Source: JAGPUQ01 sp036677085
GTDB lineage: Bacteria; Pseudomonadota; Gammaproteobacteria; Pseudomonadales; Porticoccaceae
Assembly: GCA_036677085.1 (NCBI GenBank)
Contig: JAKFFI010000037.1
Location: 1-64,000 of the forward strand
Reading direction: 5' to 3'
Length of the DNA: 64,000 bases
Position numbers and translations under genes: made by a program. Position 1 is the first letter of the stretch, and each line of letters opens with the position of its first letter. Below are positions 7,466-16,511 of the stretch, one piece after another. A model generated the notes under the pieces. That model ran no database searches. It saw nothing but the letters and a program-made list of their open reading frames with translations, and had not been told where the DNA came from.

Positions 7466-8899
7466 CTACAGGCCCAGGCGGTTGAGCACCCGGTAGAGCA
7501 GGTCGTGGGACTTGCCGTAGGGCGGGTAGAACAGCTCCGGCCTGCCCACCTTGGGGAAGGTGAACACCGGGCGCAGCTTGCTCATTTCCAGAAAGCCGTC
7601 GTGGCCGTGGTAGTGACCCATGCCGCTCGCGCCCACGCCGCCGAAGGGGATGCTGTGCTGGAGCACATGGAAGATGCAATGGTTGATGGTCACGCCGCCG
7701 GATAGTGTCTGGTAGAGCACACGTTCCTGTACGGTCCGATCGTTGCTGAACAGGTAGAGCGCCAATGGTCGTTCGCCGGCGTTGATGTAATCGAGCACTT
7801 CGTCGAGGCTGTCGTAGGGCATCACCGTCAGCAGCGGGCCGAAGATTTCCTCCTGGACGATGCGCATTGTCGGATTCACATCGAGCACCAGTTGCGGTGG
7901 AATCTTGCGCAATTCTTCGTGGTAATGCCCGTCCACCAGATTCACCGCGCGGGCACCCTTGGCCACGGCGTCGTCCAGCGTCTCCCGCAAGCGCACATAG
8001 GAGCGGCGGTCGATGATGGAGGTGTAGTCGGAGTTGTGAATGTCGGGATAGCGCTGGCGCATGATCTCGCCAGCGAGGGCGACGAAAGACTCCACCTTGG
8101 CGCGCGGCACGAACAGGTAGTCCGGTGCCACACAGGTCTGGCCGGCATTGACGAATTTGCCGTACAGCAGACGGCTTGCCGCTTCCCGCAGGTCGAAGTC
8201 GTCGCAGATCACCGTGGGTGACTTGCCGCCCAGTTCCAGGGTAACGGGACACAGGTTTTCCGCCGCTGCGCGCATCACGTTGCGGCCGCTCTCGGCGGAG
8301 CCGGTGTAGACGATGTGGTCGAAGGGCAGGCTGGAAAACTCACTGCCACTCACATCCGGCAGATAGGCGAGCGTGTCGTCGCCAAAGGCGTCGCGGCAGA
8401 GTTGCTGCATCAGGCGGCACAGGTTCTGCGAGTTGGCGGCGAGTTTCACCATGCTGCGGTTGCCGGCCGCGAGTGCGTTGATGACCGGGCCGATCGAGAG
8501 GTACAGCGGGTAATTCCAGGGTGTCGCGACCCCGATCACGCCCTTGGGCTGCGGGATAACGCGATTGCGGCCGGTGAGGAACAGCACCGAGGTCTTGCGC
8601 TTCTGCGGACGCATCCAGCGCTTGAGGTGCTTGCGGGTCTCTCGGATTGCGGTAAGCGAGCCGAAGATTTCCACCAGCTTGGTCTCGGTGGGGTTGCGAT
8701 GGCCGAAGTCGGCTGCTATCGCCGCCGCGATGGCGTCGGCATGGGTGGTGAGCAACTGCTCCAGCCGGGTCAGCAGGTCCAGTCGCACCGCGAGGGGCGG
8801 GTAGGGCTGGGCGTGACAGGCGTCCTTCTGAAGCTTGAGGATGCGCTCGGCTTCGGTCTGGGGCGCGGTGATGCTTTTGAGCTGAAGTTGTTGTGCCAT
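7466..8899 (-). CDS. NAD(P)-dependent aldehyde dehydrogenase, coniferyl aldehyde dehydrogenase type
   Basis: This is an aldehyde dehydrogenase of 477 residues. The cofactor site includes TPWNYPLYL, the general base Glu222 lies in LELGGKSP, and the nucleophile Cys256 lies in NAGQTCVAPD. EEIFGPLL and the C-terminal HYHGHDGFLEMSKLRPV are typical of the short branch that includes coniferyl aldehyde dehydrogenase and lacks a membrane tail. It oxidises an aldehyde to the acid; the true substrate is not certain. GGAG precedes the ATG by 10 bases. It is transcribed alone, convergent with the degraded region. Confidence 0.88.
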   Translation of the reverse strand: MAQQLQLKSITAPQTEAERILKLQKDACHAQPYPPLAVRLDLLTRLEQLLTTHADAIAAAIAADFGHRNPTETKLVEIFGSLTAIRETRKHLKRWMRPQKRKTSVLFLTGRNRVIPQPKGVIGVATPWNYPLYLSIGPVINALAAGNRSMVKLAANSQNLCRLMQQLCRDAFGDDTLAYLPDVSGSEFSSLPFDHIVYTGSAESGRNVMRAAAENLCPVTLELGGKSPTVICDDFDLREAASRLLYGKFVNAGQTCVAPDYLFVPRAKVESFVALAGEIMRQRYPDIHNSDYTSIIDRRSYVRLRETLDDAVAKGARAVNLVDGHYHEELRKIPPQLVLDVNPTMRIVQEEIFGPLLTVMPYDSLDEVLDYINAGERPLALYLFSNDRTVQERVLYQTLSGGVTINHCIFHVLQHSIPFGGVGASGMGHYHGHDGFLEMSKLRPVFTFPKVGRPELFYPPYGKSHDLLYRVLNRLGL

Positions 8900-9106
8900 T
8901 TATTATTCTCCTGCAGGGATCTCCGGCCGGTGTGCCGCGCTCCGATGGCGTGAGCATACGCCGGGGGGCTGGTGTGTGGCGATGTGCGGGGATAACGCCA
9001 ATACGGATCATGAGTGCGCGCTTTACGGAACGTCAAGCAAGCACGTCGGTTGCAATGGCTTTTTTCAGGCGCTGATAATGGCGCCTGTCCCGGCTGGCGA
9101 AACACC

Positions 9107-10123
9107 ATGGTTGTACCCACCAAGATTGCCGTGCTCGGTGGTGGCAGCTTCGGCACCGCCATCGCCAACATGGTCGCCGGCAACGGTCACGAGGCGGTGC
9201 TGTGGATGCGCGATGCCGCCTATGCCGCCCAGTGTCAGGCGGCGCGGAGCAACCCCCGTTATCTCCCCGACTATCCCCTGGAACCCAATCTCTCCATCAC
9301 CGCCGATCTGGCGGCTGCGCTGGCTGGGGCTCGGGTGGTGTTCTTTTCGGTGCCGACTGCCGCCTTTCGCGCCGTGGCGCAGTTGGCCGCGCCCCATATC
9401 GCGGCGGGGACCGTGGTTATCAGTACCGCCAAGGGATTCGCGCCGGAAGGTTTCACACGGATGAGCGAGGTGCTCGCGGAGGAACTTCCCGGGGCGCGCA
9501 TCGGCGTCATCAGCGGGCCCAATCTGGCGCGCGAGGTGGCGCGTCATGCCATCACGGCGACGGTGATTGCGAGCGCCGATCCCGAGGTCTGCGCGCTGGT
9601 GCAGTCGCTGCTGGTCACGCCGTATTTTCGGGTCTATGCGAATCCGGACGTGTTCGGCGTCGAACTCGCGGGCGCGCTCAAGAACATCTATGCCATCGAA
9701 GCCGGCATGGCGACCCAGATGGGACTCGGGCAGAACACCATGGCGGTGCTGCTGACGCGCAGTCTCGCGGAAATGACCCGCTTTGCCGCAACGCTCGGCG
9801 CCAATCCCATGACCTTTCTGGGGCTTGGCGGCGTCGGTGATCTGTTCGTCACCTGCACTTCGCCGCTGAGCCGCAATTTCCGCATCGGGCGGGCGCTCGC
9901 GGCGGGCGAAGCGCTGGAGACGGCGGTCGCCGCCATCGGTCAGGTGGCGGAAGGCATCAACACCACCCGCATCGTCAAGCGCAAGGCGGACGAGCTGGGC
10001 GTCTACATGCCGCTGGCGAGCGCGCTGCATGCGGTGCTGTTCGAAGGCCGGTCGATTTCGCGGGTACTCGCCGGCCTGGCGGTGTCCGAGCGCACCGACG
10101 ACGTCGAATTCCGGGTCGGTTGA
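9107..10123 (+). CDS. gpsA: Glycerol-3-phosphate dehydrogenase [NAD(P)+]
   Basis: GpsA reduces dihydroxyacetone phosphate to sn-glycerol-3-phosphate for phospholipid synthesis in the cytosol. The Rossmann motif GGGSFGTAIANMVAGNGHEA lies near the N-terminus, STAKGF and the catalytic Lys region VELAGALKNIYAIEAG follow, and GLGGVGDLFVTC and EGINTTR close the helical domain. The length of 338 residues is normal. I chose the ATG at 9107; upstream in-frame ATGs would add about 31 residues of unrelated sequence. It is followed 25 bases on by sixA. Confidence 0.97.
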   Translation: MVVPTKIAVLGGGSFGTAIANMVAGNGHEAVLWMRDAAYAAQCQAARSNPRYLPDYPLEPNLSITADLAAALAGARVVFFSVPTAAFRAVAQLAAPHIAAGTVVISTAKGFAPEGFTRMSEVLAEELPGARIGVISGPNLAREVARHAITATVIASADPEVCALVQSLLVTPYFRVYANPDVFGVELAGALKNIYAIEAGMATQMGLGQNTMAVLLTRSLAEMTRFAATLGANPMTFLGLGGVGDLFVTCTSPLSRNFRIGRALAAGEALETAVAAIGQVAEGINTTRIVKRKADELGVYMPLASALHAVLFEGRSISRVLAGLAVSERTDDVEFRVG

Positions 10124-10148
10124 CCCGCCACCCCGACGGAACCACGCC

Positions 10149-10610
10149 ATGAGACTCTACGTATTGCGCCACGGCGAGGCCGAACCCCATGCGCCCTCGG
10201 ATGCCGCGCGCCGGCTGACGCCCCGGGGCGAGGCCGAGGTGCGGGCGATGGCGCTCGCCTGCGCGCAACGACTCGCCGGGTTGCAGCGCGTCGTGACCAG
10301 TCCCTATCAGCGCGCCCGGCAGACCGCGGCGGAGCTGATGCGCACGCTGAATTTTGCCGGCGAGTTGCTGGTCGAGACCGCGCTCACCCCGGCGGGCAAC
10401 GCCGGGCAGGTTGCGACGCTGATCGATGCGCTGGACTGCGAGGCGCTGCTGCTGGTCAGCCACCAGCCGCTGGTGGGCGAGCTGCTGCGTTACCTCACCG
10501 ATCGCGAGGACGTGGCACCCATGGGTACCGCCCATCTGGCGGCGCTGGATGTCACCGCCTGCATGCGCGGCGGGGCGCGCCTGCTATGGCAGGAACGTCC
10601 GCCAGGTTGA
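10149..10610 (+). CDS. sixA: Phosphohistidine phosphatase SixA
   Basis: This is a histidine-phosphatase-fold enzyme of 153 residues that removes phosphate from histidine phosphotransfer proteins. The phosphoacceptor motif is RHGEAE at residues 7-12 (His8), TSPYQRARQTA lies in the middle, and the second catalytic histidine is in LLVSHQPLVGELL. The upstream frame extension is not conserved, so the ATG at 10149 is used. It sits between gpsA and a hydrolase gene in the same direction. Confidence 0.9.
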   Translation: MRLYVLRHGEAEPHAPSDAARRLTPRGEAEVRAMALACAQRLAGLQRVVTSPYQRARQTAAELMRTLNFAGELLVETALTPAGNAGQVATLIDALDCEALLLVSHQPLVGELLRYLTDREDVAPMGTAHLAALDVTACMRGGARLLWQERPPG

Positions 10611-10652
10611 GCCGCATCGCGCGCCGAACTTTCCGCAGTACGAGTTATCGCC

Positions 10653-11506
10653 ATGACACCAGTCGAACACGCGTTTTCCTACGATGGCCTCCGTGTCGCC
10701 GCCACCGAATGGGGCCATCCCGCCGGCACCCCGGTGCTGGCCCTGCACGGCTGGCTCGACAACTGTGGCAGCTTCGCGCCCCTGGGCCGCTTGCTGCGGC
10801 AGGTGCGCCTGATCGCCCTCGACCTGCCCGGCCACGGGTACAGCAGTCATCGCTCGGCGGACGGCACCTACAACATCTGGCAGGACGTGGGGGTGGTGCA
10901 CGCGGTAGCGGAGCAACTGGGCTGGGAGCGTTTCGCGCTGCTCGGCCATTCGCGCGGCGCCATGATCTGCACCCTGACCGCCGGCACTTTTCCCGAGCGG
11001 GTCAGCCATCTCGGACTGCTCGACAGCTTCGCCCCGGCGACGGTGGCGACCGCCGACGAGCCCGAACAGTTGCGCGGCGCCATCCTCGACCGCGCGGCGC
11101 GCCGCGGTCAGGTGCCGCGTCTGTATCCGGATGTCGAGGCGCTCACAGCGACCCGGCTGCGGGGCCTCTCGCCGCTGTCGGTGCTGTCCGCGCCCGACAT
11201 CGTGGCGCGCGGGATGGAGCAGGTCGCAGGCGGTTATCGCTGGCGCAGCGATGAAAAGCTCAAGCTCAATTCCGAGATCAAGCTGACGCCGGAGCTGGTG
11301 CGCAGCTTTGTCGAGCGCATCCCATGCCCGATCCTGCTGCTGTTGTCGGATATCGAGCGGGTGGCCCGGTTCTACGGCATGGAGGTGCACGCGCGGGACA
11401 TGGAAATCGCCGAGGTGCGCGGCGGCCACCATTTCCACATGGAGGAACCCGCGCCGGAAGTGGCGCGGCGGCTGGATGCGTTTTTCGGTGGCGGCCCTGG
11501 GCGAGC

Positions 11507-11534
<28 letters not shown>
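10653..11534 (+). CDS. Alpha/beta-fold hydrolase
   Basis: This protein has 293 residues. The oxyanion motif HGWLDN comes at about residue 26, DLPGHGYSSH follows, and the nucleophile elbow is GHSRGAM. The catalytic histidine is probably in EVRGGHHFHMEEP near the end. The family covers esterases, epoxide hydrolases and related enzymes; the substrate is unknown. Its last 28 bases overlap the 3' end of convergent folE. Confidence 0.85.
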
Positions 11535-12046
<512 letters not shown>

Positions 12047-12111
12047 TGTGTGGGGGCCGTCGGTAGCGGACGGCTACCCTAAGTGAGGAACCTTGAAAGG
12101 TAAAGACTTGC

Positions 12112-12161
12112 GCCAGCCCGGCACCAGCAGCTTGTTGAAGAGCTACTGGTGCCGGGCTGGC
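12112..12161. terminator. Perfect 16-bp inverted repeat between the SDR gene and folE
   Basis: GCCAGCCCGGCACCAG (12112-12127) and its exact complement (12146-12161) flank an 18-base loop. On the minus strand it lies 16 bases after the SDR stop and is followed by GCAAGTCTTTAC, so it probably ends SDR transcription before folE. The T tract is weak. Confidence 0.5.
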
Positions 12162-12176
12162 ATCCGGTGCCGACCG

Positions 12177-13001
12177 CTACCGGCTCGGCGGCCGGTAGAC
12201 TTTGATCGGCCGATAACTCTTGTGGTACGAGGGCTGCTTGGCCCAGCGCAGGCCGGCACTGATGCCGCCGTCGACGGCGATGGCCTGGCCGGTGACGAAG
12301 GTCGATTGATCGCCGGCCAGCCAACCGGCCATGGCCGCGATATCCTGGGGCTGACCCACACGCGGAATGGGCTGGGTGATCTTGTAGTCGAGGTCGGCCA
12401 TTTTCTCATCGCGTCCCACGGTGTTGGTGGCGAGTGGGGTGGCGATGAAGCCCGGGCAGATGGCGTTCACCCGGATACTGTTTTCGCCCACTTCCAGCGC
12501 CACGGATTTGGTGAGATGGATCACCGCCGCCTTGGCCACCGAGTACAGATGCGGGGTGTGCCCCGCGATCAGTCCGGCGACGCTGGCGGTGTTGATGATG
12601 CTGCCGCCACCTTGGCGTTTCATCACCGGGATGGCGTGTTTCATGCCCAGAAAGACGCCTTTCAGCAGCACGTCGAAGGTGATGTCGTAGTCTTCCACCG
12701 GGGTGTCTTCCAAGGGCCCGATGGCGCCGCCGAAGCCGGCGTTGTTGAAAATGCAGTCGAGCCGGCCCCAGCGCGTCACGGCGCCGGCGATCGCGGCCTT
12801 GACCTGGTCTTCCCGGGTTACGTCGACCGCGGTGAACAGCGCGTTGGCGCCCAGTTCGGCGGCAAGCTTTTCGCCGCGTTCCTGCTGCATGTCGGCGATG
12901 ACGACGCGCGCGCCCTCGGCGACGAAATGTCGCACCGTGCCCTCACCGATGCCGCTCGCGCCCCCGGTGATCAACGCTACCTTGCCCTCTAGTGTGCCCA
13001 T
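12177..13001 (-). CDS. Short-chain dehydrogenase/reductase
   Basis: This is a classical SDR of 274 residues. The cofactor motif is TGGASGIGEG near residue 13, NNAG lies mid-protein (FNNAGFGG), the catalytic triad is Ser with YSVAK (HLYSVAKAAVIHL), and ICPGFIATPL closes the substrate side. Asp at the end of beta-2 (VVIADMQQ) suggests NAD(H). The long C-terminal segment RWAKQPSYHKSYRPIKVYRPPSR is unusual. The substrate cannot be inferred. GGGGAG lies upstream of the ATG. Confidence 0.88.
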   Translation of the reverse strand: MGTLEGKVALITGGASGIGEGTVRHFVAEGARVVIADMQQERGEKLAAELGANALFTAVDVTREDQVKAAIAGAVTRWGRLDCIFNNAGFGGAIGPLEDTPVEDYDITFDVLLKGVFLGMKHAIPVMKRQGGGSIINTASVAGLIAGHTPHLYSVAKAAVIHLTKSVALEVGENSIRVNAICPGFIATPLATNTVGRDEKMADLDYKITQPIPRVGQPQDIAAMAGWLAGDQSTFVTGQAIAVDGGISAGLRWAKQPSYHKSYRPIKVYRPPSR

Positions 13002-13130
13002 GGTTTACTCCCCTGTGATGAAAAATGGTCCGGGGATCAAAACAGGTCGCCCAGCGAGGGTCAATGCGCGGGCGCTGCGCGACCCGGCTGTGCTAGTCTC
13101 GACCCATAAGAACGATTCTGCGGGGGCGTG

Positions 13131-14276
13131 ATGGCCACTGATTCGCAAGACTCTGATTCACGGGGCTCTGATTTATCGAGCTATGACCGCGAGCGCGAAA
13201 TGCTGGAGCATTTTCTGCTGGCGACGCTGCGCGCGTTCGAGGCCGAGTTCGAGGACATCCGCTTCGGCGCGGGCGAGCTGGCGGCGTCCCAGGAGCGTTT
13301 GCGGGTGGCATTGGCGGATCTGGTGCCGGCCACGCGGCACGGTCTTGAGGCGCTGATGCCACCGCCGGGCCACGAGGAATTTCACCGCCGTCTCCTCGAC
13401 GCCGCAACCCGCTGCGAAGACGCCGCGCAACTCTGGCGGCAGGGGCGCGGCGCGACCTTTATCAATGCCTTTGTGCAGAGCCGGCAATTGCTGGTCGAGG
13501 CATTGACCACGCTCTATGCGCTGCGCGCCGATCTGCCGACGCTGTCTGCCTTCTTCTGGGATGGCGTGGACCGCGCCCGGCAGCAACTGCTGGAGCAGCC
13601 GGCCCCGGATGCGGACGCGCCGGTGGGCTTGTTGCAGGTGGCAGCGGGCGACGCACACGAGCGCTATGCGCTCTATGTGCCGGAAAATTACTCCCCGGCG
13701 CGGGCGTGGCCGCTGATCGTTGCCCTCCACGGTGCGTCCGGCACCGGCGACGAATACCTCTGGACCTGGCTGCGGCTCGCCAAAACCCACGGCTATCTGG
13801 TGCTCGCGCCCAAATCCACCGACATCACCTGGTCGATTCTCGAACCCCATCTGGACATTGCGTCGGTGACCGGCGCCATCGATCGGGTGTGCGATGAATA
13901 CAAAATCGAGCGTGGACGGGTGTATCTCACCGGCCTGTCGGACGGCGCCACCTTCAGCTATTTGCTGGCATTTCTGGCGCCCGAGTATTTCGCCGGCGTG
14001 GCGCCGATCGCGGGTGAGTTGAGCCAGGTCGCGGAGCCTTTGCTGCGCCGTCGGGAAGGTCGCGAGGTGCCGCTGCTGGTGGTACACGGAGCGCACGATC
14101 ATATTTTCCCGATCGAAACGGTGCGCAGTACCTGTGGGCTACTGACCCATCTCGAATACGACATCCGCTTTGACGAGCTGTCGGACTGGGGCCACGCCTA
14201 TCCCTACCGGATCAATCGCGAACGGGTGCTGCCCTGGTTCGAGGCATTGGCGGCGCGGCCCCACCCGCGGAGCTGA
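13131..14276 (+). CDS. Phospholipase/carboxylesterase-type hydrolase
   Basis: This protein has 381 residues. Residues 1 to about 165 are a helical domain I do not recognise. The rest is an alpha/beta hydrolase: ALHGASGTGDEY, the nucleophile in TGLSDGATF, the acid in VVHGAHDHIFP, and His in SDWGHAYPYR. It resembles secreted feruloyl-esterase or polyhydroxybutyrate-depolymerase-like esterases, but no signal peptide is visible, so it is probably cytosolic. GTG at 13128 is an alternative start. Confidence 0.75.
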   Translation: MATDSQDSDSRGSDLSSYDREREMLEHFLLATLRAFEAEFEDIRFGAGELAASQERLRVALADLVPATRHGLEALMPPPGHEEFHRRLLDAATRCEDAAQLWRQGRGATFINAFVQSRQLLVEALTTLYALRADLPTLSAFFWDGVDRARQQLLEQPAPDADAPVGLLQVAAGDAHERYALYVPENYSPARAWPLIVALHGASGTGDEYLWTWLRLAKTHGYLVLAPKSTDITWSILEPHLDIASVTGAIDRVCDEYKIERGRVYLTGLSDGATFSYLLAFLAPEYFAGVAPIAGELSQVAEPLLRRREGREVPLLVVHGAHDHIFPIETVRSTCGLLTHLEYDIRFDELSDWGHAYPYRINRERVLPWFEALAARPHPRS

Positions 14277-14326
14277 GTGGTAGACCGAATGCCGGCGCCT
14301 GGCGGAATGGCTGGGGGGCCACGATG

Positions 14327-14355
14327 TTTCCATTCGCCGGCCTTTGGCGTAGAAT
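14327..14355 (+). promoter_or_regulatory. Candidate promoter of the rpsP operon
   Basis: TTTCCA (14327-14332) and TAGAAT (14350-14355), 17 bp apart, lie 62 bases upstream of rpsP. The spacing is ideal and the -10 box matches five of six bases. Confidence 0.5.
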
Positions 14356-14417
14356 CGCGCGCCTTCACCGCACTGTGCAGGTGCGGAGACAGGCTGGAAC
14401 ACACACCGGGACATGTC

Positions 14418-14684
14418 ATGGTAAAGATTCGATTGGCTCGTGGTGGGGCGAAGAAACGTCCCTTCTATCATCTGGTTGTCACTGACGAAAGAACGGCGCG
14501 CGATGGCCGTTTCATTGAGCGCGTGGGGTTTTTCAATCCCATAGCCACCGGTGGTGAAGAGCGGTTGCGCGTCAATGCCGCGCGCGTCGAGCACTGGTGC
14601 AAACTGGGTGCGCAGGTTACGCCTCGAGTCGCCGATCTGGTGCGCGAAGCTGGCAAGAGTGCGGCGGACCAAGCCACCGCCTGA
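14418..14684 (+). CDS. rpsP: 30S ribosomal protein S16
   Basis: S16 helps assemble the 30S subunit by binding 16S rRNA. It has 88 residues starting MVKIRLARGGAKKRPFYHLVV, the conserved N-terminus. It is first in the rpsP-rimM-trmD-rplS order, which links ribosomal proteins with rRNA and tRNA maturation factors. The ATG at 14418 is fixed by this N-terminus. GTG of rimM follows after four bases. Confidence 0.98.
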   Translation: MVKIRLARGGAKKRPFYHLVVTDERTARDGRFIERVGFFNPIATGGEERLRVNAARVEHWCKLGAQVTPRVADLVREAGKSAADQATA

Positions 14685-14688
14685 GCCC

Positions 14689-15243
14689 GTGTCGCGCCCG
14701 GCGAATCCGCAGGAGGCGCCGGAGCAGCCCCTGAAAATCGGCCGCATCGCGGGCGTGTACGGCATCAAGGGCTGGGTAAAGATCGATTCCAGCACCGCGC
14801 CGGCCGACAATATCCTGAACTATCGGCCCTGGTGGCTGTGTGAAGAAGGCGTCTGGCGGACCCTGGAACACGACGCCGGGCGGATGCAGGGCCAGCAGGT
14901 GGTGGCCCATCTGGTGGGTGTGGATGATCGGGATCAGGCGCGGCGCTACTGCCAGCTCGACATTCATGTCGAACTGGCCCAGCTGCCGGCCCTTCCCGAA
15001 GATGAATATTACTGGCATGAGTTGATCGGGCTGGCGGTGTACGGGCGTGCCGACGGAGACCGGGTGCGACTGGGTACGGTGACCGAACTGATCGAGACCG
15101 GAGCCAACGATGTGCTGGTGGTGCGCGGCGACGACCAGAGCCGCGACCGCGCAGAGCGACTCATTCCTTATGTCGACCCGGTGGTGCTCGCGATCGATCG
15201 CGCGGCAGGCACCATGGATGTGGACTGGGATCCCGATTACTGA
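14689..15243 (+). CDS. rimM: Ribosome maturation factor RimM
   Basis: RimM binds S19 and is needed for 30S head maturation. It has 184 residues when started at the GTG at 14689, just after rpsP. The N-terminal barrel reads KIGRIAGVYGIKGWVKI, and the PRC-type C-terminal domain contains EYYWHELIGL and LIPYVDPVVLAID. The ORF extends upstream inside rpsP in another frame, but that part is not RimM-like. Confidence 0.95.
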   Translation: MSRPANPQEAPEQPLKIGRIAGVYGIKGWVKIDSSTAPADNILNYRPWWLCEEGVWRTLEHDAGRMQGQQVVAHLVGVDDRDQARRYCQLDIHVELAQLPALPEDEYYWHELIGLAVYGRADGDRVRLGTVTELIETGANDVLVVRGDDQSRDRAERLIPYVDPVVLAIDRAAGTMDVDWDPDY

Positions 15244-15258
15244 AGGGTCGGCGCATCC

Positions 15259-15942
15259 ATGAAAGTCGCGGTAGTGACGTTGTTTCCGGAGATGTTCGGC
15301 GCCCTGATCGATTACGGCGTCAGCGGTCGCGCGGTGCGCAACGGTTTGCTGGAAATCCGCTGCTTCAATCCGCGCGACTACACCGCGGATCGCCATCAGA
15401 CAGTGGATGATCGCCCCTACGGCGGCGGACCCGGCATGGTGATGCGGCCCGAGCCCCTGGGTGCTGCCATCGCCGAAGCACGGGCGTGGACGCAGGGTGC
15501 GCGGGTGCTGTATCTGTCGCCGCAAGGCCGGGTGCTGCGCCACGATGCGGTGATGGAGATGGCCGGCGCCGCGCGGGATCTGATCCTGATTGCGGGCCGT
15601 TACGAAGGCATCGACGAGCGCATCGTGGCGCTCGAAGTCGATGAGGAATGGTCCATCGGCGACTATGTGTTGAGCGGTGGAGAATTGCCGGCGATGGTGC
15701 TGCTGGACGCGCTGATCCGGCAACTGCCGGGAGCACTCGGCGACGCCGACTCGGCACAGCAGGACTCTTTTGTTGCGGGTCTGCTGGATTGTCCGCACTA
15801 TACGCGGCCGCCGGAATATCGGGGTCTTGGCGTACCCGAAGTGCTGTTGTCCGGCGATCACGGCGCCATCGAGCGCTGGCGGCGCCAGCAGGCGCAGGCG
15901 CGCACGGCGGCGCGGCGTCCGGACCTGCTGGCGGGACCCTAG
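15259..15942 (+). CDS. trmD: tRNA (guanine-N1)-methyltransferase TrmD
   Basis: TrmD makes m1G37 in tRNAs, preventing +1 frameshifts. It has 227 residues. The SPOUT trefoil-knot signatures are VTLFPEMF, YGGGPGMVM, IAGRYEGIDERI and IGDYVLSGGELPAMVLLDALIR, and the C-terminal tRNA-binding part starts at HYTRPPEYRG. It is third in the conserved operon, 15 bases after rimM. Confidence 0.97.
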   Translation: MKVAVVTLFPEMFGALIDYGVSGRAVRNGLLEIRCFNPRDYTADRHQTVDDRPYGGGPGMVMRPEPLGAAIAEARAWTQGARVLYLSPQGRVLRHDAVMEMAGAARDLILIAGRYEGIDERIVALEVDEEWSIGDYVLSGGELPAMVLLDALIRQLPGALGDADSAQQDSFVAGLLDCPHYTRPPEYRGLGVPEVLLSGDHGAIERWRRQQAQARTAARRPDLLAGP

Positions 15943-15977
15943 CGGCGCATCGCATGAGTGACGGGAGTTCCGTCGAC

Positions 15978-16016
15978 GAATTGCACTACCGAATTGCATT
16001 ACTGAATTGCTTTACA
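15978..16016 (+). repeat. Three tandem 13-bp repeats before rplS
   Basis: GAATTGCACTACC, GAATTGCATTACT and GAATTGCTTTACA follow without gaps between trmD and rplS. GAATTGC is invariant and TAC is kept near the end. The array lies 80 bases before rplS in a gap of 153 bases, long for this operon. Confidence 0.85.
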
Positions 16017-16095
16017 CAGTGGCGGTCAGGATCCGGTTCCCGCGCTGGGACGCAGTGGACACCGACCAACCGACGGCATTACGCGGGAGAAGACT

Positions 16096-16449
16096 ATGAG
16101 CAAGAATCCAGTTATCGCGCAGATCGAAACCGAACAGATGGGCAAGGAAATCCCGGACTTTCGTCCCGGCGACACCCTGCTTGTGCAGGTGAAGGTCGTG
16201 GAAGGCACCCGCGAGCGGCTGCAGGCGTTCGAGGGCGTCGTCATCGCCAAGCGCAACCGCGGGCTCAACTCCGCGTTCACTCTGCGCAAGATCTCCAACG
16301 GCGTCGGCGTGGAACGTACCTTCCAGACCTACAGCCCGCACATCGACAGCCTGAAAGTTGTCCGTCGCGGCGATGTGCGCCAGGCCAAGCTTTATTATCT
16401 GCGCGATCTGTCCGGCAAGGCCGCGCGGATCAAGGAACGCCTCAGCTGA
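16096..16449 (+). CDS. rplS: 50S ribosomal protein L19
   Basis: L19 sits at the 30S-50S interface. It has 117 residues, including IPDFRPGDTLLVQVKVVEG, RLQAFEGVVIAKRNRGLNSAFTLRKISNGVGVERTF and KVVRRGDVRQAKLYYLRDL, all conserved. GGGAGAA lies upstream of the ATG. It is last in the rpsP-rimM-trmD-rplS set, separated from trmD by the tandem repeats. Confidence 0.98.
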   Translation: MSKNPVIAQIETEQMGKEIPDFRPGDTLLVQVKVVEGTRERLQAFEGVVIAKRNRGLNSAFTLRKISNGVGVERTFQTYSPHIDSLKVVRRGDVRQAKLYYLRDLSGKAARIKERLS

Positions 16450-16453
16450 ACCG

Positions 16454-16481
16454 GCTGCCGGCCGCTGCGGTGGCCGGCGGC
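16454..16481 (+). terminator. Stem-loop after rplS
   Basis: GCTGCCGGCC pairs with GGCCGGCGGC (10 bp, one G-T pair) around an 8-base loop, five bases after the rplS stop. There is no T run, so it may be a weak or factor-assisted terminator. Confidence 0.4.
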
Positions 16482-16511
16482 TGCGGGTTGCGCGTCGGGT
16501 AGACTGGCGGC

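Noticed and set aside
9066..9087. CAGGCGC/GCGCCTG hairpin beside a T5 run before gpsA.
   Set aside because: The T run precedes rather than follows the stem on the plus strand, and on the minus strand it reads as A, so it is not a terminator in either direction.
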